From: Verrucomicrobiota bacterium
GTDB taxonomy: Bacteria > Verrucomicrobiota > Verrucomicrobiia > Opitutales > Opitutaceae
Assembly: GCA_023430565.1 (NCBI GenBank)
Contig: JAEZAD010000306.1
Location: 1-9,985 of the forward strand
Length of the DNA stretch: 9,985 nt
Direction of reading: 5' to 3'
Part shown: positions 4,941-9,985 of the stretch, piece after piece
Layout: the number at the start of each line of letters is the position of its first letter
Numbering within the stretch: the stretch's first letter is position 1
Program-made: the position numbers and the translations under genes
The notes under the pieces: model-generated
What the model was told of the DNA's origin: nothing
The model's database searches: none
What the model saw: the letters and a program-made list of their open reading frames with translations, nothing else

Positions 4941-6953
4941 ATGACACTTCCCGTCCAGTATCTGTGGCTCATCCCCGCGCTCCCCTTGGTCGCGGCGGCG
5001 ATCGGTGCATTGACCCCGCGCTCCGGTAGGACCCTCGCGTCCGCCGCAGCGATCGCCGCGATGCTCGGCGCCTTCGTCCTTTCCTGCTTCGCGCTCAGCA
5101 CCGCGCTCGCCGACCCCTCCGCGCACCAGGTTTTCAACTTCGCCTGGTTCGATCTCGGCACTGAATCCCTCCGCCTCGGCTTCCTCCTCGATCCGCTCAC
5201 CGCATTCATGTGCGTAATGGTCACGTTCGTCGGCGCGCTGATCTTCATCTTCAGCCTCGGCTACATGAAAGAAGACGCGAATTTCACGCGCTTCTTCTGT
5301 TTCCTCAGCCTCTTCGCCGGCGCGATGCTCGGCCTGCTCGTCGCCAACAGCCTGCTTCTCCTCTTCATCTGCTGGGAGCTCGTCGGCCTCGCGTCATATC
5401 TTCTCATCGGTTTCTGGTTCCATAAGCCCGCCGCCGCCGCCGCCGCGAAAAAAGCCTTCATCACCACGCGCATCGGCGACCTCGGCCTGCTGCTCGGCCT
5501 CCTCTGGCTCTACGACTCCACCGGCTCGCTGCTCTTTTTCGACAACGGCGCCGGTATCCTCGAAACCAGCACGCTCGCCTCGCTCGCCGCCCAAACCACC
5601 CTCGGCGGCCTCGCCGTCTCCACCGCGATCGGACTGCTCATCTTCTGCGGCGCCATCGGCAAATCGGGCCAGTTCCCGCTCCACGTCTGGCTGCCCGACG
5701 CGATGGAAGGCCCCACGCCCGTCTCCGCGCTGATCCACGCCGCCACGATGGTCGCGGCCGGCGTGTTCCTCATCGCGCGCGTTTACCCGTTGATGGCGAT
5801 CGACCAGTCGCTCGAACACGCCGCGCTCAACGCACTCAACGTCGTCGCCTTCATCGGCGCCATCACCGCCCTCATGGGCGCCTGCATCGCCGTCGCGCAA
5901 AACGACCTCAAGCGCGTCCTCGCCTTCTCCACCGTTTCCCAACTCGGCTACATGATGCTCGCGCTGGGCGTCGGCTCATGGACTGCCGCGATCTTCCATC
6001 TGCTCACCCACGCCTTCTTCAAAGCTCTTCTCTTCCTCGGCGCCGGCTCCGTCATTCACGCCGCCCATCACGAGCAGGACATCCGCCAGCTCGGCGGACT
6101 CGCCCCGAAGATGAAGATAACCTTCGCCACCTTCGCCATCGGCACCATGGCGCTCGCCGGCGTGCCGTTCCTCTTCTCCGGCTTCTGGAGCAAGGAAGCC
6201 ATCCTTCACGCCGCGCACGCCTGGCCGGTGTCGCACCTGCCGTTTTACATCGGTCTCGCCGCCGTCGTGCTCACCGCGTTCTACATGACGCGCCTCGTCG
6301 CCGAGGTTTTCTTCGGCAAGCCCCGTTCGCACGCCGCCGAACACGCGCATGAAAACTCCGCCGTGATGACCGCCCCGCTCGCGATCCTCGCCGCATCCGC
6401 GATTCTGCTGAGCCTCCTCGCCTGGCCCTCGCCCTGGCTGCAACACCAACTCGATCCCGGCGCGGTCGACGAAGCCGGGGGCGCCGGCCTCCTGGTTCTT
6501 TCGATCGCGCTCGTCGGCGCCGGTCTCGGCCTCGGCTGGTGGATCTACGGCCGCCGCCCGCGCGCGGTGTCCGATGCGCGCGACCCACTCGCCAACGCCT
6601 CGCCCCGCCTCTTCGCCGCCCTCGCGAACCGACTCGGGTTCGACGAACTCTACGCCGCCACCGTCGGGCGACTGACCGCCGGGTTCGCGACGCTCGCCGC
6701 CGCCGCCGATCGTCACGTTTTCGATGGCGCGATTCGCGCGCTCGCGGCTTTCGCCCGCGTCTTCGGCTTGATGGACCAACAAGCCGAGGAGCACGCCATC
6801 AACGGCGGTTTCGACGCCGGCAGCGAAAAACTCCGCGGCACCGCCCTCGCCTATTCGCGCCGCCAGTCGGGCGACGCCCACGGCTATCTGCTCACGATCG
6901 CCATCGCCTTCGCGGTCCTCGCCGTCGTGCTCGTGATCGGAGGTGCGCGATGA
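4941..6953 (+). CDS. nuoL: NADH-quinone oxidoreductase subunit L (NuoL), extended lateral helix
   Basis: NuoL is the distal antiporter-like (MrpA/D-type) proton-pumping subunit of complex I. The ATG at 4941 gives 670 aa with a normal first helix (MTLPVQYLWLIPALPLVAA). A TTG at 4911 would lie inside the inverted repeat and is less likely. Seen: the LGFLLDPLTAFM entry segment (79-90), E146 in CWELVGLASYLLIGFW (TM5 Glu), K241 in GAIGKSGQFPLHVWLPDAM (TM7 Lys), H266 in VSALIHAATMVAAG, NDLKRVLAFSTVSQLGYM (321-338) and K361 in HAFFKALLFLGAGS. All key charged residues are present. After FDELY (567-571) comes the amphipathic lateral helix, then a last TM (about 649-667). This stretch is about 77 residues against about 48 in E. 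coli NuoL as I recall it. That excess is what a complex with an extra antiporter subunit would need. The stop overlaps the nuoM ATG. Confidence 0.96.
   Translation: MTLPVQYLWLIPALPLVAAAIGALTPRSGRTLASAAAIAAMLGAFVLSCFALSTALADPSAHQVFNFAWFDLGTESLRLGFLLDPLTAFMCVMVTFVGALIFIFSLGYMKEDANFTRFFCFLSLFAGAMLGLLVANSLLLLFICWELVGLASYLLIGFWFHKPAAAAAAKKAFITTRIGDLGLLLGLLWLYDSTGSLLFFDNGAGILETSTLASLAAQTTLGGLAVSTAIGLLIFCGAIGKSGQFPLHVWLPDAMEGPTPVSALIHAATMVAAGVFLIARVYPLMAIDQSLEHAALNALNVVAFIGAITALMGACIAVAQNDLKRVLAFSTVSQLGYMMLALGVGSWTAAIFHLLTHAFFKALLFLGAGSVIHAAHHEQDIRQLGGLAPKMKITFATFAIGTMALAGVPFLFSGFWSKEAILHAAHAWPVSHLPFYIGLAAVVLTAFYMTRLVAEVFFGKPRSHAAEHAHENSAVMTAPLAILAASAILLSLLAWPSPWLQHQLDPGAVDEAGGAGLLVLSIALVGAGLGLGWWIYGRRPRAVSDARDPLANASPRLFAALANRLGFDELYAATVGRLTAGFATLAAAADRHVFDGAIRALAAFARVFGLMDQQAEEHAINGGFDAGSEKLRGTALAYSRRQSGDAHGYLLTIAIAFAVLAVVLVIGGAR
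6939..6943 (+). promoter_or_regulatory. Shine-Dalgarno site for nuoM
   Basis: A GGAGG within the last codons of nuoL lies 6 bases before the ATG at 6950. It supports that start and the ATGA overlap. Confidence 0.75.
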
Positions 6954-8485
6954 CTTCCCTCCCGCTTCTCTCTCTCGCCATCTTTCTCCCCTGGCTCGGC
7001 GCCTTCGTGCTCGCGCTGCTTCCACGCCTCGCGCCCAACACCTCCCGCACCCTCGCGCTCGGCTTTAGTCTCACGACGCTCGTGCTCGCGTGCATGCTGA
7101 TCTCCGCGTTCGACCCCTTCGCGCCCGGCCTGCAGTTCGTCGAACGGCACGCCTGGATTCCTTCGCTCAACGTCACTTATCACCTCGGCCTCGACGGCAT
7201 GAGCCTCTTGCTCGTGCTGCTCACCGGCCTCGTTTCGCCGATGGCCCTGCTCGCCTCGCGCAACGTGACCCGCGATGTTCGCGCGCTCCACCTCCTGTTT
7301 CTCCTCCTGCAAGGCGCCGCGCTCGGCGTCTTCCTCGCGCTGGATTTCTTCCACTGGTTCATCTTCTGGGAGCTCAGCCTCTTTCCCGCCTTTTTCCTGA
7401 TCAAACTTTGGGGCGGCGGTTCGGATAAGCGCGGTCATGCCGCCGCGACCCGCGCCGCGTATCAATTTGTCATCTACACGATCGGCGGCAGCGCGTTCAT
7501 GCTCGCCGGCTTCGCCGCGCTGTTCGCGACGACCGGCACGCTCGACTTCACGCAACTCGCCGCCCTCCGCGCCGATGGCACCCTCGCCGCGCAACTCGGC
7601 GGCGCCTGGAGCTGGGCGATCTTCGGCGGCGTGCTGCTCGGTCTCGCCGTCAAAGTCCCGCTCTTTCCTTTTCACACCTGGCTGCCGCCGGCCTACGCCG
7701 AGGCGCCGACGGGCGTGTCGATGTTTCTCACCGGCGTCATGTCGAAGATGGGCGTCTACGGTTTTCTTCGAATCCTCTGGCCGCTGTTTCCCGCCGAACT
7801 CCACGCGCTCGCCACGCCGCTCCTCTGGCTCGCGCTCGCCGGCGTGGTGCTCGGCGCCGTCGCCGCGCTGCGCCAAACCGACCTCAAGCGCATGATCGCG
7901 TATTCGTCGATCAACCACCTGAGCTACTGCCTGCTCGCGCTGTTCGCCGTCGCCTCCGCCACGCATCCCTCCGCCGAGGCCGCTGCGTCCGCTTTCAGCG
8001 GCACGCTCCTGCAGATGTTCAACCACGGCCTTTCCGCCGCCGCGCTCTTCTACTGCGTCGGCCTCCTCGAAACGCGCAACGGCGGCCTCCGCGGCGTCAA
8101 CGATTTCGGCGGCGTGCGCACCGCGATGCCGGTGTTCGCCGGCCTCTGCGGCATCGCGATGTTCTCCTCGCTCGGGCTGCCCGGTCTCAACGGCTTCGTC
8201 GGCGAATTCCTGATCTTCCGCGGCGTGTGGGGACTTGCGCCCTGGGCCGCCGCCGTCGCGACGCTCGGCCTGCTCGCGACCGCGCTCTTCCTCCTGACGT
8301 TCTGGCAACGCGTCTTCCACGGCCCGCAACGCGGCGCCGTCTCCGGCTTCGCCGATCTTTCAAAACAGGAAATTGCCGTCCTGATTCCCGCCACGGGCCT
8401 GATGTTCGCACTCGGCCTCATGCCGCAACTGCTCATCGGCCTCTTCAACCCGCTCATCACCCAATGGGCCGCCTCGCTGCCATGA
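6950..8485 (+). CDS. nuoM: NADH-quinone oxidoreductase subunit M (NuoM), first copy
   Basis: NuoM is an antiporter-like proton-pumping subunit of the complex I membrane arm. The 511-aa product has the family's length and a run of about 14 hydrophobic segments. Seen: GLDGMSLLLVLLTG (80-93), E141 in FWELSLFPAFFL (TM5 Glu), K235 in LAVKVPLFPFHTWLP (TM7 Lys), K266 in GVMSKMGVYGFLR (TM8 Lys), DLKRMIAYSSINHLSYC (311-327), the QMFNHG motif near 355-360, and a Glu in GLPGLNGFVGEF (TM12). All residues expected for pumping are present. The start overlaps the nuoL stop and has a good ribosome-binding site. A second NuoM-type gene follows after a 115-bp gap. The two differ widely in sequence, so this is not a recent duplication. 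Confidence 0.95.
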   Translation: MTSLPLLSLAIFLPWLGAFVLALLPRLAPNTSRTLALGFSLTTLVLACMLISAFDPFAPGLQFVERHAWIPSLNVTYHLGLDGMSLLLVLLTGLVSPMALLASRNVTRDVRALHLLFLLLQGAALGVFLALDFFHWFIFWELSLFPAFFLIKLWGGGSDKRGHAAATRAAYQFVIYTIGGSAFMLAGFAALFATTGTLDFTQLAALRADGTLAAQLGGAWSWAIFGGVLLGLAVKVPLFPFHTWLPPAYAEAPTGVSMFLTGVMSKMGVYGFLRILWPLFPAELHALATPLLWLALAGVVLGAVAALRQTDLKRMIAYSSINHLSYCLLALFAVASATHPSAEAAASAFSGTLLQMFNHGLSAAALFYCVGLLETRNGGLRGVNDFGGVRTAMPVFAGLCGIAMFSSLGLPGLNGFVGEFLIFRGVWGLAPWAAAVATLGLLATALFLLTFWQRVFHGPQRGAVSGFADLSKQEIAVLIPATGLMFALGLMPQLLIGLFNPLITQWAASLP

Positions 8486-8492
8486 AAAGCTG

Positions 8493-8584
8493 TAAGCAAA
8501 AAGCGGTAAGCGATAAGCTCGATTCGCGGCTCGTGTCCCCCGGGAAACGGGGCCTGGAGCTTATTGATTACCGCTTATCGCTTA
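8493..8584. repeat. Imperfect inverted repeat, 28-bp arms (nuoM-nuoM2 gap)
   Basis: The left arm 8493-8520 and right arm 8557-8584 are reverse complements at 24 of 28 positions, with a 36-base loop. The arms are made of TAAGC/GATAAGC/GGTAAGC words. The loop holds its own perfect hairpin, CCCCG (8538-8542) with CGGGG (8548-8552) around a 5-base GGAAA loop. The structure starts 7 bases after the nuoM stop and ends 16 bases before the nuoM2 ATG. No T-run follows, so it is unlikely to end transcription. The right arm supplies an in-frame TAA (8583-8585) just before nuoM2. Confidence 0.88.
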
Positions 8585-8600
8585 ACGCCGGTTCCGTCCG

Positions 8601-9985
8601 ATGAACGCGCTGCCTTGCACGATCTACGTCTCCTTCGCCGGCGCGCTCCTCGCGCTCGCGGCGGGAACGCGTTCCGCCAACGCCGCGCGCTGGACCGCTC
8701 TCGTCTCCGCGATTGTCGGCTCAGCGCTCACCTTCTTTGCGGCCACCGGTTTCTCTCCCGCCGCCACGATCCAGCCGCTCGTCGATGTCTCCTGGATTCC
8801 GCAGCTCGGCATCCGCTACCAGCTCGGCGCCGACGGCATCAGTCTCACCCTCGTCGTGCTCACCGGCCTCGCCGCGACGGCCGGCATTCTGTTTTCCTGG
8901 AACATCACCGAGCGCGTCGGCGAATTCTTCGCGCTCTACCTCACGCTGATCGGCGGCGTCTACGGCGTGTTTCTCAGCACCGACGCGTTCACGTTCTTCG
9001 TCTTCTACGAAATCGCGATCGTCCCGAAATATTTCCTCATCGCGAACTGGGGTTCCACGAATCGCGAATACGGCGCGATGAAGCTCGTGCTTTATTCGTT
9101 CGCGGGCAGCGCGCTCGTGCTCGCCGGTTTGCTGTGGACCTTCGCCACCGGCGGCGCCGAAAGTTTCGCGCTCGCCGACCTTGCCACCGCCGCGCAACAG
9201 ATCCCGCACGCGCAACAGCTCGGAATCTTCGCCCTGATCTTCGTCGGCTTTGCCACGCTTGCCGGCATGTTTCCGCTGCACTCGTGGGCGCCGACCGGCC
9301 ACGTCGCCGCGCCCACCGCCGCCTCGATGCTGCTCGCCGGCGTGGTCATGAAACTCGGCGCCTACGGCTGCCTGCGCGTCGCCATGCCGCTTTTTCCCGA
9401 CGCACTCGCGTTTTATCAACCCGCCATCGCGTGGCTCGCGATCGCCGGAATCCTCTACGCGGGTTTCGTCGCGCTCGTGCAGGAGGACTTCAAGTTCGTC
9501 ATCGCCTACTCGAGCGTCAGCCACATGGGCTTCGTTCTTCTAGGGCTTGCCGCCGCGACGCCGCGCGCGGTCAGCGGCGCGGTGCTGCAGATGTTTTCGC
9601 ACGGTGTCATCGCCGGACTGCTGTTCGCCGTCGTCGGTCGCATGGTTTACGAACGCACGCACACCCGCCGCCTCGCCGATTTGCGCGTGCTGCCGCTCTT
9701 TCGGTTGATGCCGTTCGCCGCAGTGACGTTCGTGGTCGCCGGTCTCGCCTCGATGGGCATGCCCGGGTTTTCGGGCTTCCCCGCCGAGCTCACGATTCTC
9801 ATCGGCACGTGGAGCGTATCGCCTTTGTGGACACTCGCTGCCGCGCTCGGCGTGCTGGTCGCCGCGGCGTTCACGCTGCGGGCGATTCACGTGTCGTTTT
9901 TCGGTAAGGTGGAGCGCGGCGTCCCGGCCGGGCTCCACCTTTCGCCGATCACCTGGCCCGAAAAAGCCGGGGCGCTCCTGCTCGT
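8601..9985 (+). CDS. nuoM: Second NuoM-type complex I subunit (NuoM2), 3' partial
   Basis: A second antiporter-like membrane subunit, open to the window's right edge (461 residues visible). ATG 8601 is the first ATG after an in-frame TAA at 8583-8585; no Shine-Dalgarno sequence is seen. It belongs to the M type, not N: LGADGISLTLVVLTGL (75-90), E137 in FVFYEIAIVPKYFLI (TM5 Glu), FPLHSWAPTGHVAAPTAAS (224-242), K251 in GVVMKLGAYGCLR (TM8 Lys), DFKFVIAYSSVSHMG (296-310), LQMFSHG (329-335) with YERTHTR (350-356), and E395 in GMPGFSGFPAE (TM12). Notably, the TM7 Lys expected five residues before the PLH motif is L220 (codon 9258-9260, CTT), whereas the first NuoM has K235 there. With nuoN likely downstream, the complex would have four antiporter-like subunits. 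NuoM2 could be a fourth pump or a structural or modified module; the sequence alone does not settle this. Confidence 0.92.
   Translation, partial: MNALPCTIYVSFAGALLALAAGTRSANAARWTALVSAIVGSALTFFAATGFSPAATIQPLVDVSWIPQLGIRYQLGADGISLTLVVLTGLAATAGILFSWNITERVGEFFALYLTLIGGVYGVFLSTDAFTFFVFYEIAIVPKYFLIANWGSTNREYGAMKLVLYSFAGSALVLAGLLWTFATGGAESFALADLATAAQQIPHAQQLGIFALIFVGFATLAGMFPLHSWAPTGHVAAPTAASMLLAGVVMKLGAYGCLRVAMPLFPDALAFYQPAIAWLAIAGILYAGFVALVQEDFKFVIAYSSVSHMGFVLLGLAAATPRAVSGAVLQMFSHGVIAGLLFAVVGRMVYERTHTRRLADLRVLPLFRLMPFAAVTFVVAGLASMGMPGFSGFPAELTILIGTWSVSPLWTLAAALGVLVAAAFTLRAIHVSFFGKVERGVPAGLHLSPITWPEKAGALLL

Noticed and set aside
5430..5450. GCC-rich run in nuoL as a slippage repeat insertion
   Set aside because: It encodes the Ala-rich stretch before KKAF, which is normal in NuoL at this position.
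6884..8329. Long open frame on the minus strand opposite nuoM, and similar ones opposite nuoD, nuoH and nuoL
   Set aside because: Their products are Glu/Arg/Gly-rich low-complexity shadows caused by C-ending codons on the + strand; the + strand genes have clear family motifs.
8493..8584. Rho-independent terminator after nuoM
   Set aside because: The stem is long but no T-run follows, and a cotranscribed-looking nuoM2 begins 16 bases later.
8564..9907. Plus-strand open frame of 447 codons overlapping nuoM2
   Set aside because: The product is Arg/His-rich with no recognisable domain; the frame starting at 8601 encodes a clear NuoM-type protein through the same bases.
8601..9985. Calling the last gene nuoN
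   Set aside because: The motifs YERTHTR after LQMFSHG, and MPGFSGF followed by AE, are of NuoM type; the usual NuoN features around the TM5 Glu and TM7 were not seen.

Overview
The window is one stretch of a bacterial complex I (proton-pumping NADH:quinone oxidoreductase) operon, all on the + strand. The order is nuoC (5' end missing), nuoD, nuoI, nuoH, nuoJ, nuoK, nuoL, nuoM and a second nuoM-type gene that runs off the right edge. The DNA is GC-rich, with a strong preference for C in third codon positions. That codon style, the gene order and the short-word intergenic repeats remind me of Opitutaceae-like Verrucomicrobiota. This placement is inference from memory and no taxonomic marker is present.

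Layout: nuoC and nuoD (1-1708) form the core of the quinone-proximal connecting module. After a 256-bp repeat-filled gap comes nuoI (1965-2711), the two-[4Fe-4S] ferredoxin-like subunit, here with a long Ala/Pro-rich C-terminal tail. Then come the membrane-arm genes nuoH, nuoJ and nuoK (2708-4793), a 147-bp gap holding a long inverted repeat, nuoL and nuoM (4941-8485), a 115-bp gap holding another inverted repeat, and nuoM2 (8601 to the end). Five junctions (C/D, I/H, H/J, J/K, L/M) are 4-base ATGA or GTGA overlaps, which suggests translational coupling in one transcript. nuoE, nuoF and nuoG (the NADH-input module) are not between nuoD and nuoH, and nuoI precedes nuoH. nuoA/B and nuoN would be expected outside the window.

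Two things stand out. First, the cassette encodes two adjacent NuoM-type antiporter subunits, and NuoL has a lateral-helix region about 30 residues longer than in E. coli. This is the signature described for complex I variants with a fourth antiporter-like subunit. The second NuoM has Leu where the conserved mid-membrane TM7 Lys is expected, so whether it pumps is open. Second, five of the eight gene junctions carry short-word tandem repeats. Three are true gaps where the words are arranged as long imperfect inverted repeats. Two are inside the start of nuoD and nuoH, where an identical 27-nt repeat is translated as the same peptide at residues 7-15. These islands look like one architectural class with a different word vocabulary at most sites.
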